From: Arthrobacter citreus
GTDB taxonomy: Bacteria > Actinomycetota > Actinomycetes > Actinomycetales > Micrococcaceae
Direction of reading: 5' to 3'
NCBI RefSeq assembly: GCF_009192745.1
Contig: NZ_VTFV01000010.1
Location: 62,001-126,000 of the forward strand
DNA length: 64,000 nucleotides
The notes below the pieces were generated by a model. That model had not been told where the DNA came from. It saw only the letters and a list, made by a program, of their open reading frames with translations, and searched no databases. A program made the translations under genes and the position numbers. This document shows positions 1 through 9,226 of this stretch, in pieces; position 1 is the stretch's first letter, and every line of letters begins with the position of its first letter.

Positions 1-152
1 ATCTCGGCGCCGGCCATTTTGGTGACACGATGTCAGGATACTCCCGCCGCGGTCGTGCTCTGGACGCCGCAGGCCGCGCGGACCTACCCTGCCAGTGAGG
101 CGCTCGCGGGGCCCACCCCGACGGGGAGCGCCGCCACCGACGGAGGAATCCG

Positions 153-1718
153 ATGGAATCTCCCTGGGCGCCCCTGCGAAACCGATGGTTCCTTATCCTC
201 TGGCTGGCTCAGCTTGGATCCAACGTCGGCAGCTGGATGCAAACCGTCGGGGCGCAGTGGTATCTCGTGGAGCGTGGAGCCAGCCCTGTGCTGGTTTCAC
301 TGGTGCAGTCGGCCTCGCTGGCTCCGGCACTGCTGCTGGGCCTCGTGGCAGGTGTCCTGGCTGATGCGTTCAACCGCAGGAGACTGATCCTGGGGAGCAA
401 CCTGTTCGCTGCCGGCGCCGGGTGCCTGCTTACCGCCATTACCGCACTGGGCCTGCTGGGACCGGATTCCCTGCTGCTCTACACCTTCCTGATCGGATGC
501 GGTGTCGCGCTGAGTTCACCGGCCTGGCAGGCCGTGACTCCCTCGCTCGTTCCCCGCGGGCAGATTAGGTCGGCGTCCGCGCTGGGATCCGTGGCAGTCA
601 ACGCGGCCCGGGCAGTGGGGCCGGCACTTGGCGGAGTACTCGTCTCAGCCGCCGGACCGGCCTTCGTCTTCGGGCTCAACGCGCTGTCCTTCCTCGGAAC
701 GGCGCTGGCGGTCTTTCTGTGGCGCAGTGCACCGCAAAGTCCCGAGGACCGTGAACACCTGGGCGAAGCGCTGGCAGCCGGCATGCGCTACATTCGGGCA
801 GCACCGAGGATCCGCCGCATCCTGCTGCGCTGCATCCTCTTTCTGGTTCCGGCCAGTGCCCTCTACGCGCTGCTTCCCGTTGCGGTGAACGGGCACCTGG
901 GCCTTGGCTCCTCCGGCTACGGACTGCTGCTGGGAGCGCTGGGAGGCGGGGCCATCCTAGGTGTTGCCCTCCTGTCTCCAACCCGCAGGCTGCTGGGGGA
1001 CACCGCACTGCTGGGGGCGTCCGCCGCCGTCTTCGGCGTGGCAGTGTTTTCCGCGGGATACCTGCCGCCCGTTCCGCTGGGAATCCTGCTGGTTCTGGCG
1101 GGCATGGCCTGGATCAACACGCTCTCCACCCTGAACAGCGCCATGCAGCTCACGCTGCCTGAATGGGTTCGTGCGCGGGGCCTCGCCGTGTACCTGATGG
1201 TGCTCACCGGAACGCAGGCGCTCGGATCGGTGCTGTGGGGCTCGCTGGCCACAGCGTTCGGATACGCACCGGTGCTGGCCGGTGCCGCCGTCGTGCTCCT
1301 GCTGGTTGCCGCCAGCGTTGTGCCGCTGCCGCTGCTGCCGGGCACCGGAAAACTGGACCGCAGTGTTCCCGAACCGGAGCTGGGGCTGGAGGTCGAATCC
1401 GAACCGGACCCGGGGGCCGGACCCGTGACCGTTCTGGTGGCGTACGAGCTGGACCCGGAGCAAGCGTCGGAGTTTGTGGAAGCTATGCGTGAAGTGAAGC
1501 TCTCCCGGCTGCGCACCGGGGCGACAACGTGGGAACTGGTGCACTCGGTCACTGATTCAAGCCAGTTCCGGGAGATCTATGACGTGCCCACGTGGCGGGA
1601 GTACATGCGCCAGGAACACCAGCGGCTAACCGGCGCAGACCGGCAGAACCTTGAACGAGCCGCTGCCCTGGCGCGGGAGGAACCGAGCCTTCGCTGGTTC
1701 CTCCCGGCTGATGCCTAG
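153..1718 (+). CDS. MFS exporter with C-terminal ABM-like domain
   Basis: This is a 521-residue major facilitator transporter of the MFS_3 (EntS-like) group, which usually exports small molecules or siderophores by proton antiport. Hydrophobic helices fill residues 1-410 and include the N-terminal motif LGSNVGSWMQTVGAQW typical of this group. After an acidic linker, residues about 425-515 are soluble and look like a ferredoxin-like antibiotic-biosynthesis-monooxygenase fold, as in other DUF894-type members. The ATG follows GGAGGA at 142-147 with good spacing. The gene ends two bases before the convergent oxidoreductase. The substrate cannot be read from the sequence. Confidence 0.85.
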   Translation: MESPWAPLRNRWFLILWLAQLGSNVGSWMQTVGAQWYLVERGASPVLVSLVQSASLAPALLLGLVAGVLADAFNRRRLILGSNLFAAGAGCLLTAITALGLLGPDSLLLYTFLIGCGVALSSPAWQAVTPSLVPRGQIRSASALGSVAVNAARAVGPALGGVLVSAAGPAFVFGLNALSFLGTALAVFLWRSAPQSPEDREHLGEALAAGMRYIRAAPRIRRILLRCILFLVPASALYALLPVAVNGHLGLGSSGYGLLLGALGGGAILGVALLSPTRRLLGDTALLGASAAVFGVAVFSAGYLPPVPLGILLVLAGMAWINTLSTLNSAMQLTLPEWVRARGLAVYLMVLTGTQALGSVLWGSLATAFGYAPVLAGAAVVLLLVAASVVPLPLLPGTGKLDRSVPEPELGLEVESEPDPGAGPVTVLVAYELDPEQASEFVEAMREVKLSRLRTGATTWELVHSVTDSSQFREIYDVPTWREYMRQEHQRLTGADRQNLERAAALAREEPSLRWFLPADA

Positions 1719-1720
1719 CC

Positions 1721-2767
1721 TTAGTCCTCGTCTGCCGCCAGGGCGGCGCGTACCGCCGGAGCCACCTGGGTGCCGTAAAGCTCGATGCACTTCATCAGGT
1801 TCTCGTGCGGCAGGGTTCCCAGGCTGTACTTCAGGTCGAAGCGTGAGAGTTCCAGTGTGCGGGCTGTCCGGATGATCTTGTCCGCGACCGTCTCGGGTGA
1901 GCCGATGAACAGGGCTCCTTCAGGGCCCGCTCCGGCCTCGTACTCGGCACGGGAGACGGGCGGCCAGCCGCGCTCGCGGCCAATGCGGTTCTGCATCTGC
2001 GCGTAGTGCGGCCAGGCTTCATCCAGCGCCTGCTCGTCCGTGGCGGCCACGTAGCCGGGGGAGTGGGCGCCAATGGGCAGGGCGGGCTTGCCGAACTCCT
2101 TGAGCGCCCGCTTGTAGAGCGAAACGAACGGGGTGAACCGTGCCGGTTCACCGCCGATGATGGCCAGCATCAGCGGCAGGCCGTAATGTGCGGCCCGCAC
2201 CACGGACTGAGGCGTGCCGCCAACGGCGATCCAGGTGGGAATCCGGCCGTCCTGCGTAGGCGGGTAGACCTGCACGCCGCGCAGCGGAGGCCGGATGCTC
2301 CCCTCCCACGTGACGGGTTCTTCACGCAGGAGCTGGGTGAACAGGTCCAGCTTCTCCTCGAAGAGCACTTCGTACTCGGACAGGTCGAAGCCGAAAAGCG
2401 GGAAGGACTCGGTGAAGGATCCCCGTCCCAGGATGACCTCTGCCCGCCCGTTGGAGACCGCGTCCAGGGTGGCGAAGCGTTCGTAGACGCGGATCGGATC
2501 ATCGGAGGAAAGCACCGTCACTGCGGAGCCAAGCCGGATGCGGCCGGTCTGGCCGGCAATCGCTGCCAGCACTGTTTCCGGCGAGGACACCGCGTAGTCG
2601 TCCCGGTGGTGTTCGCCGATCCCGATGAAGTCCAGCCCCACCGAATCCGCCAGCACTGCCTCGGCAACCACGTTGCGGATGACCTCAGGCATGGGGAGGT
2701 TCGTTCCGTCCTCGTTCTGTGTCACGTCTCCAAACGTGTCCAGTCCCAGTTCAATGTGCTGTGCCAC
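1721..2767 (-). CDS. LLM class flavin-dependent oxidoreductase
   Basis: This 348-residue protein belongs to the bacterial luciferase-like monooxygenase superfamily, whose members use reduced FMN or F420 in a TIM barrel. Family signals are the opening GLDTFGD, the segment FIGIGEHHRDDY and the loop IRLGSAVTVLSSDDP, which borders the flavin site, followed by RFATLDAVSNGRAEVILGRG. Length is normal for the family. The start is GTG at 2767 with only a weak GGCGGAC upstream. It runs convergent to the MFS exporter with a two-base gap, so the two genes must share or lack a terminator. The substrate is unknown. Confidence 0.88.
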   Translation of the reverse strand: MAQHIELGLDTFGDVTQNEDGTNLPMPEVIRNVVAEAVLADSVGLDFIGIGEHHRDDYAVSSPETVLAAIAGQTGRIRLGSAVTVLSSDDPIRVYERFATLDAVSNGRAEVILGRGSFTESFPLFGFDLSEYEVLFEEKLDLFTQLLREEPVTWEGSIRPPLRGVQVYPPTQDGRIPTWIAVGGTPQSVVRAAHYGLPLMLAIIGGEPARFTPFVSLYKRALKEFGKPALPIGAHSPGYVAATDEQALDEAWPHYAQMQNRIGRERGWPPVSRAEYEAGAGPEGALFIGSPETVADKIIRTARTLELSRFDLKYSLGTLPHENLMKCIELYGTQVAPAVRAALAADED

Positions 2768-2890
2768 TCAAGTCCGCCTTCGTCGTCGTACATATGCGTA
2801 TGCATCTATTGTTGCGCACAACCGCGGCGTGGCGCGGACTATTCCCCCGCCGCGCGCCCCGCTGGTCACCGGCGCGCCGGGCGGGGTCCG

Positions 2891-2920
2891 TTCAGGGTGC
2901 GGGCACCCGGCGGATAGACT
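2891..2920 (+). promoter_or_regulatory. Candidate promoter of the FemAB gene
   Basis: TTCAGG (2891-2896) and TAGACT (2915-2920) are separated by 18 bases. The -10 fits the actinobacterial TANNNT form, but the -35 is weak. The predicted leader before the TTG start at 2995 is about 70 bases. Confidence 0.35.
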
Positions 2921-2994
2921 TGGAAACGGCCCGGAGCCGGTGCTCCGTGCGGGGGCGGAATAATGATCCACCAACGAGGACTAGTTGAGGAATT

Positions 2995-4071
2995 TTGCGA
3001 GACTTTAGTGCACGCCTGGCCACCGCTGACGAGGTTGCGGACTGGGACAAACTGGTCCAGTCCAATCCCAACGGCGGCAACGTACTGCAGTCCGCTGCCT
3101 ACGCTGAGGTCAAGTCCCATCACGGCTGGAACCCCATCCATGTGGTCCTCAGCTGCCCGGAGTACACCTCGTACAACCTGGTCATCGAGAAGAAGGTCCC
3201 GCTGCTCGGCAGCCTCTGGTACCTGATCAAGGGGCCCGACGCCGCCGCTGCGGAAGACGTGTCGGCCATGGCACAGGCACTGGGCCGGTTCATCAAGCAA
3301 ACGCGGCGCCGCGTCTTCGCACTGAAGGTCGAACCGGACATCGTGGACAGCGAAGAGGTCCGGGAACTCTTCACCTCCGCCGGGTTCGTCAAGACGTTCA
3401 ACCTGCAGCCCAACGATTCCACCGCACTGCTGGACACCACCCCGGACACTGAGCAGATCCTGAAGAATATCTCTTCCCGCGCCCGCAACGCCGTCCGCCG
3501 GGCCATCCGCGAAGGCGCCGACGTGCGCCGGGTGGATCCCACCGAAGAAAACATGCGGACCATGTACAAGCTCATGAGCCACATCGAGGACCGCTCGGAT
3601 GCCCGGATGCGCTCCTACGAGTATTACCACCGGTTCTGGTCCAACTTTGTGGACGCCGGCCAGGGCCGCTTCTACTTCGCCTTCGACGAGGACGGCGAAC
3701 CCAATGTTGGCGCGTTCGTCATCGCGTACGGGAAAAAGGGAACCTACAAGGACGGCGGATCCAAGCCCCGCCGAAATCAGTACGGGGACTCCCATCTGGT
3801 GCAGTGGACCGCCCTGACCGAGCTCAAGGAAGACTTCGGGATCGAGGAATACGATTTCTGCGGCACTCCGCCCAGCAGTGAACTGAAGAACAAGGAACAC
3901 CCGCACCACGGACTGGGCCTGTTCAAAACCAGCTTCTCCAAGACCGTCACGGATTTCACCGGCTGCTGGGACGTGGTGCTGGATCCGCTTCGCTACCGGA
4001 TGTGGAACACCATCGGAGAACGCGTGACGCGCCAGGTTTACTGGCGGCGCCACCACCAGCCGTTCTACTAA
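2995..4071 (+). CDS. FemAB-family peptidoglycan bridge aminoacyltransferase
   Basis: The 358-residue product matches the Fem/lipid II aminoacyltransferase family. These cytoplasmic enzymes move an amino acid from aminoacyl-tRNA to the lysine side chain of lipid-linked peptidoglycan precursor. The two-GNAT layout is visible: an N-terminal half with WNPIHVVLSCPEY, the basic stretch SSRARNAVRRAIREG near residue 160, and a second GNAT half ending GLGLFKTSFSKTVTDFTGCWD. No long coiled-coil arm is present, as in FemX-type members. The start is TTG at 2995 with TTGAGG five bases upstream, because no ATG or GTG fits the conserved N terminus. Which residue it adds is not predictable here. Confidence 0.85.
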   Translation: MRDFSARLATADEVADWDKLVQSNPNGGNVLQSAAYAEVKSHHGWNPIHVVLSCPEYTSYNLVIEKKVPLLGSLWYLIKGPDAAAAEDVSAMAQALGRFIKQTRRRVFALKVEPDIVDSEEVRELFTSAGFVKTFNLQPNDSTALLDTTPDTEQILKNISSRARNAVRRAIREGADVRRVDPTEENMRTMYKLMSHIEDRSDARMRSYEYYHRFWSNFVDAGQGRFYFAFDEDGEPNVGAFVIAYGKKGTYKDGGSKPRRNQYGDSHLVQWTALTELKEDFGIEEYDFCGTPPSSELKNKEHPHHGLGLFKTSFSKTVTDFTGCWDVVLDPLRYRMWNTIGERVTRQVYWRRHHQPFY

Positions 4072-4098
4072 ACCAGACCCACTAGGAGGGAAGCAGGG

Positions 4099-5925
4099 GT
4101 GGAAACCGTGGATAACGACGACGACCGCCGCAGGCCTGCGCCCACACCGGAGCCTGTGGCTGGATTAATTCCCATCATCAAGGTGCCCCAGCGCGGGGAC
4201 GGCGAGGGCCGCCCGCGCTCCGGCCCCGCTCCGGTTCAGGAGGTAGCCGGGGCAGCGGCTGAGGCCACACCCCTGCCTGCCGTTCCCGGCCCGGGCGGAC
4301 TGCGGAGCACGAAGCCCAAACCGCCGCCAGCCACGTCCTCGGTGCCTCGCATGCCCAGGGGAAGTAAAGCGGCCGCTGCCCGCAAAGCCGCCGCGGCGGG
4401 CCAGCCCGGACGCCCGGTTCAGGGAACCGCTCCGCGTACGGGCAAGCCGCGTGCGCGGAAGACGAATCCGCGCCAGCACAGTCCCTCAGCAGCCCAGCGG
4501 GCTGATTCCTCCTCCGCTGCCGCACGGCGCGTGCTCAAGCGGCTGGTGCAGGGCGAAGCCCCGCCCACGCAGGCTATGTCCATTGTCGAACGGCTGGCAG
4601 GCAGCCCGTATGCCAACCCGCGGGTCCGTTCCGGCGGGCCCGACGCAAGCGCCCGCAAGACCCTTGACCTGGCGCTGGGCATGGCCGAAACCATGTTCCG
4701 GTACGGCGCCGGTGCGCTGGAGGTCGAAACGGCGATGATCGCCGTCACTGCTGCGTACGGGCTGGAAAACATCGAGGTGGACATCACCAACCAGTCTGTC
4801 CTGCTCAATTACTCGCCCAAGGACCAGACCCCCATCACCGTGATGCGGGTTGTCCGGTCCTGGACCAACAACTACGCAGGGCTGGCACTGGTGCACCGGC
4901 TGGTCACGGACATTGTGGACGGCAACGTTTCCCGAGCTGAAGCTTCGCAGCAGCTCAATGCAATCGTGCACCGGCCCAAGCCCTTCCCTCGCTGGGCCGT
5001 TACGGCTTCAGCCGGACTATTCGCAGCAGCCATCGTCGCCTTCATAGGCGGGAGTCCGCTGGGTTCCGCTGTTGGATTCGCCAGCACCATTCTGGTCAGC
5101 CTGCTCCAGCGGGTGCTGGGCCGCTGGCGCGTTCCGGACTTCTTCACCACGGCCGCCAGCGGCTTCCTGGTGACGGCCCTGGCCATGCTGTTCTGGTGGC
5201 TGGACGCCACTGATGCCGCTGACCTGGATATTGCTCCCGGAATCGTGGTGGCAGGAGGGATCCTGCTAATGCTGCCCACCGGGCGCCTGGTATCCGCGGT
5301 GCAGGATGCCATCAACGGCTTCCCGGTCACTGCGGCAGGGCGTTTCCTCTCCGCGTTCCTGACCTTCGGCGCGATAGTGGCCGGAATCGCCGTCGCGCTT
5401 GTAGTTGGCGCACTGGTGGGGATGCCGAGGCTGGAAGTAACAGAGGTGCTGCCTTCGCCGTATCCCTTTGCGGTGACCTTGCTGATGCTTGCCGTTGCCC
5501 TGGCCACTATCAGCATCACGGAACAGTCTCCAGCCAACCTGGTGCTGCCCACAGTGCTCATCGGTGTGGGCGGCTTCCTGGTGTCCGTGGCCTCGGAAGC
5601 AGCGGGAATCGGGCCCAGGCTTACGCCGGCGATCGCCGCGATCGTGATCGGAATGGCGTCCCGGATCGTGGCCCTGCGCATGGGCGCGCCCCAGCTGGTG
5701 ATTGCCGTTCCGGCGATCTTGTTCCTCTTCCCGGGATTGAGCATCTTCCGCTCGATGTACGGGCTGAGTATTGGCCTTGACGATATTTCCGGCGGGGTAA
5801 TCGGCCTGTTCAACGCCCTCACAGTCATCCTGGCGATCGCCGGGGGAGTGGTGTTTGGTGACAACCTGGCCAGGCCGCTGACCCGGAACCTGAACGGGAA
5901 CGACCGCCGCAACCGCCGCCGCTAG
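4099..5925 (+). CDS. thrE: ThrE-type threonine/serine exporter
   Basis: This 608-residue membrane protein resembles ThrE of Corynebacterium glutamicum, which exports L-threonine and L-serine using the membrane potential. Residues about 1-170 are a low-complexity Pro/Ala/Arg extension. A soluble ThrE domain follows (about 185-300, with AETMFRYGAGALEVETAM), then around ten hydrophobic helices to residue 595. ThrE itself is about 490 residues, so the extension accounts for the extra length. The GTG start has AGGAGGG at 4084-4090. The basic C terminus ends nine bases from the convergent siderophore-interacting gene. It lies 27 bases downstream of the FemAB gene and may be cotranscribed with it. 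Confidence 0.85.
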   Translation: METVDNDDDRRRPAPTPEPVAGLIPIIKVPQRGDGEGRPRSGPAPVQEVAGAAAEATPLPAVPGPGGLRSTKPKPPPATSSVPRMPRGSKAAAARKAAAAGQPGRPVQGTAPRTGKPRARKTNPRQHSPSAAQRADSSSAAARRVLKRLVQGEAPPTQAMSIVERLAGSPYANPRVRSGGPDASARKTLDLALGMAETMFRYGAGALEVETAMIAVTAAYGLENIEVDITNQSVLLNYSPKDQTPITVMRVVRSWTNNYAGLALVHRLVTDIVDGNVSRAEASQQLNAIVHRPKPFPRWAVTASAGLFAAAIVAFIGGSPLGSAVGFASTILVSLLQRVLGRWRVPDFFTTAASGFLVTALAMLFWWLDATDAADLDIAPGIVVAGGILLMLPTGRLVSAVQDAINGFPVTAAGRFLSAFLTFGAIVAGIAVALVVGALVGMPRLEVTEVLPSPYPFAVTLLMLAVALATISITEQSPANLVLPTVLIGVGGFLVSVASEAAGIGPRLTPAIAAIVIGMASRIVALRMGAPQLVIAVPAILFLFPGLSIFRSMYGLSIGLDDISGGVIGLFNALTVILAIAGGVVFGDNLARPLTRNLNGNDRRNRRR

Positions 5926-5934
5926 GCTGCTGGC

Positions 5935-6780
5935 CTAGAGGATCTTGCCGACAGGAGTCCGCTTCTCAGCCTGGAAGGCATCCTCGGTGCGCCCTGCGGC
6001 CCAGTATCCCGAGAGTGAGACGGCGGCGCGTTCAAGCTTATGCCGGGTGAAGAATATATCCCGCAGGCCCTTCATGGCCTCACGCTCACCATGGGCAAAG
6101 ACCTGGACTTCACCGGCGTGCCAGGGCAGCGCGTCGAGCGCGGCAACCAGCAGCCGGCCGGATGGCTCGCCTGCACCGCGGTACAGCCATGTCACTACGA
6201 CTCCCTTGGGGGCTTTCAGGGGAAGTTCGTCCTGCGGACCTTCCACCTCAATGAAGGCATGGCCAACGGCGTCGTCCCCCAGGGCTTCGAGGCTGGCGGC
6301 GGTGGCCGGCAGGGCGGACTCGTCAGCAGCGAAGAGGTACCAGTCGGCGTTCGGATCCGGGGCATAGCCTCCGCCCGGCCCCCCGAAGGTAAGAACGTCT
6401 CCAGGCTTGGCGGAATTAGCCCAGGGGCCGGCGAGTCCTTCGTCTCCGTGGACCACAAAGTCCATGGCCAGTTCCCGGCGCACCGTGTCCACCCAGCGGA
6501 CCGTGTAGGTCCGTGAGACGGGCCAGTCCTCGCGTGCAGTCTGTTCCCGCAGCTCTTCGAGTGAGAGGGACCCGTCCAGGGGTTTGCCGTCGCGGCCGAA
6601 CCAGATCTTGCAGTAGGAGTCCGTGCTCTGGCTTGGAGTGAAAGTGTCAAAGCCGGGCCCGCCGGCAACAATGCGAACCATGTGGGGTGAGAGTTGTTCG
6701 CGGCGCAGCACTGTCATGGTGTGCGTGGGCCGGGCGCGCCGGGCGGGTGCCGGCGTCCGGGTTGCGGGGGCATCAGGCAT
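5935..6780 (-). CDS. Siderophore-interacting protein (ferric-siderophore reductase)
   Basis: This 281-residue flavoprotein is of the SIP/ViuB type, which uses NAD(P)H and FAD to reduce iron in imported ferric siderophores in the cytoplasm. The FAD-binding motif RTYT sits near residue 105, within an N-terminal beta barrel that begins at HTMTVLRREQLSPHMVRI. The C-terminal half has the SIP-specific region with WYLFAADESALPA and ends YWAAGRTEDAFQAEKR. The ATG has GAGGAG about ten bases upstream. No IdeR box is visible before it, so direct iron control is not shown by the sequence. Confidence 0.9.
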   Translation of the reverse strand: MPDAPATRTPAPARRARPTHTMTVLRREQLSPHMVRIVAGGPGFDTFTPSQSTDSYCKIWFGRDGKPLDGSLSLEELREQTAREDWPVSRTYTVRWVDTVRRELAMDFVVHGDEGLAGPWANSAKPGDVLTFGGPGGGYAPDPNADWYLFAADESALPATAASLEALGDDAVGHAFIEVEGPQDELPLKAPKGVVVTWLYRGAGEPSGRLLVAALDALPWHAGEVQVFAHGEREAMKGLRDIFFTRHKLERAAVSLSGYWAAGRTEDAFQAEKRTPVGKIL

Positions 6781-6812
6781 TGCGGTGTTTCTCCTCGAAC
6801 GCGGTGGTGGTT

Positions 6813-7595
6813 CTACCGTACCCCGGGCAATCTCCAGTCGACGGGTGTTGCTCCCTGTTGCACCAGGAGCTCGTTGGCCCGGCTGAACGGGCGGGAGCCG
6901 AAGAAACCGCGGGATGCCGAAAGGGGGCTGGGGTGTGCCGATTCAATCCGCGGGCTCTCGCCCAGTAGGGGAGACAGGGACTGCGCCTGGCGCCCCCAGA
7001 GGATTGCCACCAGCGGGAGCGGAGAACCGTCCGGACGCCGTCGGGCCGCCAGGGCACGCACGGCACGTTGGGTGACTGGTTCCCAGCCCAGGTTCCGGTG
7101 GGAGTTGGCCTGGCCGGCCGTTACGCTCAGCGCCCGGTTAAGCAGCAGCACGCCCTGGCCTGCCCAGGCACTGAGATCCCCGTGGGGTGCCGGTTCAATG
7201 CCCAGATCTGCCTTCAGCTCCTTGTAGATGTTGACCAGCGAACGCGGCAGCGGGCGCACCGCAGGGTCAACGGAGAAACTCAGTCCGACGGCGTGGCCCG
7301 GTGTGGGGTACGGGTCCTGTCCGATGATCAGCACCTTCACCTGCTCCGCGGGCTGGGTAAACGCCCGGAGGATTTGACCGGGCGGGGGCAGGATCTGCTC
7401 TCCGGCGTTGATCCTGCGCTGGAGTTCATCGCCGATGCGGTGGATCCGCTCAGTTTCAGGAGCCAGGATGTTCGCCCAGTCGCTGGCCATGCTGCCGGCC
7501 AGGGGGCTGCCGGAAGCGAAGGGGATCGGTTCATCCGCGGGGGCGGCACCGTTGCTGCCGAGGTCAAAGAGGGCCGGTTCATGACTGCTGTTCAC
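6813..7595 (-). CDS. ung: Uracil-DNA glycosylase
   Basis: This family 1 uracil-DNA glycosylase removes uracil from DNA in base excision repair. Both diagnostic motifs are present: GQDPYPTPG with the catalytic Asp (about residue 94) and [18 protein letters not shown] near the C terminus with the catalytic His. The chosen start is GTG at 7595 (260 residues). The reading frame stays open further upstream, but that part lacks family similarity and runs into the divergent DUF3263 gene. An internal ATG at 7490 gives 225 residues, the usual family length, so the true start could be either. The N-terminal 35 residues are low complexity. Confidence 0.93.
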   Translation of the reverse strand: MNSSHEPALFDLGSNGAAPADEPIPFASGSPLAGSMASDWANILAPETERIHRIGDELQRRINAGEQILPPPGQILRAFTQPAEQVKVLIIGQDPYPTPGHAVGLSFSVDPAVRPLPRSLVNIYKELKADLGIEPAPHGDLSAWAGQGVLLLNRALSVTAGQANSHRNLGWEPVTQRAVRALAARRRPDGSPLPLVAILWGRQAQSLSPLLGESPRIESAHPSPLSASRGFFGSRPFSRANELLVQQGATPVDWRLPGVR

Positions 7596-7762
7596 TGTTC
7601 CAGTCTCCGGGAAGCGGGAGCAGGATCCCAGCCGGCGGGGCGGCGCCGCCTGAATGACAACCGTGTTATTCCGGTTTACGATTGCATAAGGAAGCAGACT
7701 CTTGCCTGGACCGTGCCCGCGTGCGCCCGTGTCCGGGCGCACCGGGAAACGGGGACAGTAGA

Positions 7763-8071
7763 TTGGCAGGATCAGCCGAAGCCGAGGCGTTTTCACTCGA
7801 AGGCGCGGTCGATCCCCAGAGTCCCCTCAGCGAGCGCGACCAGCAGATGCTCGCCCTCGAGCGCTCCTGGTGGAAGTACTCCGGGGCCAAGGAACAAGCG
7901 ATCCGCGATCTCTTTGGCATGTCAGCCACAAGCTATTACCAGGTCCTCAACGCCCTGATCGACACCGAGGATGCCCTCGCGCACGATCCCATGCTGGTAA
8001 AGCGGCTGCGTAGACTGCGTACTACACGCCAGCGCGCGCGTACAGCCCGCCGCATGGGCACCGACGCCTAG
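7763..8071 (+). CDS. DUF3263 protein
   Basis: This protein of about 102 residues matches the actinobacterial DUF3263 family of unknown function. The core [18 protein letters not shown] is followed by [20 protein letters not shown], which reads like a small helix-turn-helix, then a basic Arg-rich tail that could contact nucleic acid. The TTG at 7763 is preferred because GGGGAC lies at 7751-7756 and the earlier frame is not conserved-looking. It is followed 36 bases later by a LytR_C membrane protein. In Mycobacterium tuberculosis the same pair is Rv0430-Rv0431, near groEL2, as here. Confidence 0.8.
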   Translation: MAGSAEAEAFSLEGAVDPQSPLSERDQQMLALERSWWKYSGAKEQAIRDLFGMSATSYYQVLNALIDTEDALAHDPMLVKRLRRLRTTRQRARTARRMGTDA

Positions 8072-8107
8072 GGCAATTCCCCTTACACAAGGACAGACAA
8101 CGCAGCC

Positions 8108-8710
8108 ATGAGCCAATACCCCAGGGATGAGTTCGACAAGGTCCCGGAGACCTCGACCCGCCAAGGCGTTCACCGTGAGCGGCTTATTCCGGCGCGCTCC
8201 AGCGGAATTGGCCTCATCATCACTGTGGGTGTCCTTGCCCTCTTGGTGGGACTGGCCGCGTATTTCGTGCTCCCGCGGCTGGGAATCGGCGCAGGCAGCA
8301 ATGCCAGCCCCGCGGTATCAGAATCCAGTGCACCGGCCCCGGAACCGTCGCCGTCCCAGAGCCCGAGTGCCTCACCCACGCCGTCGGCCACTTCGACGCC
8401 CACTCCCACCCCGGAGCCGACGCCGGAGGCTCCGGCAGCTGACCGGACACAGCCCGTGGTGGTGCTCAACGCGAGCGGAGTCTCCGGGCTGGGCGCGGGA
8501 ATTTCCGCCCGAATCGGGGCAGACGGATGGACGACAGCGCAGGTTGGCAACTGGGCGGGTATGCCCATGCAGACCTCGGTGATCTTCTTCAACGGCGAAG
8601 CGCAGCGTGCCAATGCCGAAGAGCTCGCAGCCCTGCTGGGAATCGCGACTATTACCGAGTCTCCCGAGTTCAGTTTGGTCACAGTCGTGGCCGGTCCCGG
8701 GTTCCGCTAA
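8108..8710 (+). CDS. LytR_C-domain membrane protein, VirR-like
   Basis: This 200-residue single-pass membrane protein has a short cytoplasmic N terminus, one transmembrane helix at about 36-60, and a Ser/Pro/Thr-rich extracellular linker at 65-115. A C-terminal LytR_C domain runs from VVVLNASGVSGLGAGISARI to the end. M. tuberculosis VirR has this architecture and affects cell-envelope integrity and vesicle release. The catalytic LytR-CpsA-Psr domain is absent, so this is not a wall-polymer ligase. It sits just after the DUF3263 gene and is probably cotranscribed. The nearest purine-rich stretch, AAGGAC, is about 14 bases before the ATG, which is far for a ribosome site. Confidence 0.82.
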   Translation: MSQYPRDEFDKVPETSTRQGVHRERLIPARSSGIGLIITVGVLALLVGLAAYFVLPRLGIGAGSNASPAVSESSAPAPEPSPSQSPSASPTPSATSTPTPTPEPTPEAPAADRTQPVVVLNASGVSGLGAGISARIGADGWTTAQVGNWAGMPMQTSVIFFNGEAQRANAEELAALLGIATITESPEFSLVTVVAGPGFR

Positions 8711-8895
8711 ACCAGCGTGCCGGCCCTTTAGTTAAGACTCGATAACTATCCCCGGACCCCGTGGGTCAAGCCGCAGCCGGTGGCTAAAGTAAGGGCCAGC
8801 CGTCAGGGATGGGCAGGCAAACCACCTGCAGTCCCGGTATGGCTGCTGCCGTGGAACACCATCGCGGCAGCGGAACCTAAAAGGGGAGAATGAGT

Positions 8896-9099
8896 ATGGC
8901 GCAGGGGATCGTCAAATGGTTCAACGGGGAAAAGGGCTACGGCTTCATTACCGTTGACGAAGCCCAAACTGATGTTTTCGTCCACTGGTCCGCGATCCAG
9001 TCCGCTGGTTACCGGACACTGGAAGAGGGCCAGCGGGTCGAGTTTGAAATTGGTGAAGGACAAAAGGGGCCGCAGGCCGAGGACGTTCGGACAGTCTAG
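8896..9099 (+). CDS. Cold-shock protein, CspA family
   Basis: This is a 67-residue single cold-shock domain that binds single-stranded RNA or DNA and acts as an RNA chaperone. RNP1 (KGYGFITV) and RNP2 ([10 protein letters not shown]) are both present. Two in-frame ATGs lie at 8890 and 8896. GGGGAG at 8883-8888 is one base from the first and seven from the second, so 8896 is preferred. The 185-base gap upstream contains no gene. A TAAAGT at about 8783-8788 would give a leader of roughly 100 bases, of the sort seen in cold-shock mRNAs. A strong terminator follows. Confidence 0.95.
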   Translation: MAQGIVKWFNGEKGYGFITVDEAQTDVFVHWSAIQSAGYRTLEEGQRVEFEIGEGQKGPQAEDVRTV

Positions 9100-9125
9100 G
9101 CTGCGGCCCGGACAAACCGAGTAGA

Positions 9126-9171
9126 CAGAACAGTGAGCCGGGGCCCGTTGGGGTCCCGGCTCACTGTTCTG
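9126..9171. terminator. Strong bidirectional terminator between csp and TM2 genes
   Basis: A 21-bp hairpin with one G-T pair, arms 9126-9146 and 9151-9171 and loop GTTG, lies between two convergent genes. The downstream + strand is moderately T-rich (TTCAGGCTTCTTTG). Confidence 0.85.
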
Positions 9172-9226
9172 TTCAGGCTTCTTTGTTCATGCTTTGGTGT
9201 GCTGGAGGCGGCTGACCTGTGCCGGC

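Noticed and set aside
1-152. Possible start of a minus-strand gene (ATG at 14-16) at the window edge
   Set aside because: Only five codons are inside the window and no Shine-Dalgarno is seen. The remaining bases up to 152 are the leader of the MFS gene, with no clear promoter.
2866-4056. 396-codon minus-strand frame opposite the FemAB gene, and a 303-codon + frame (2006-2917) opposite the LLM gene
   Set aside because: Both are shadows of conserved genes with no motif and no suitable ribosome site.
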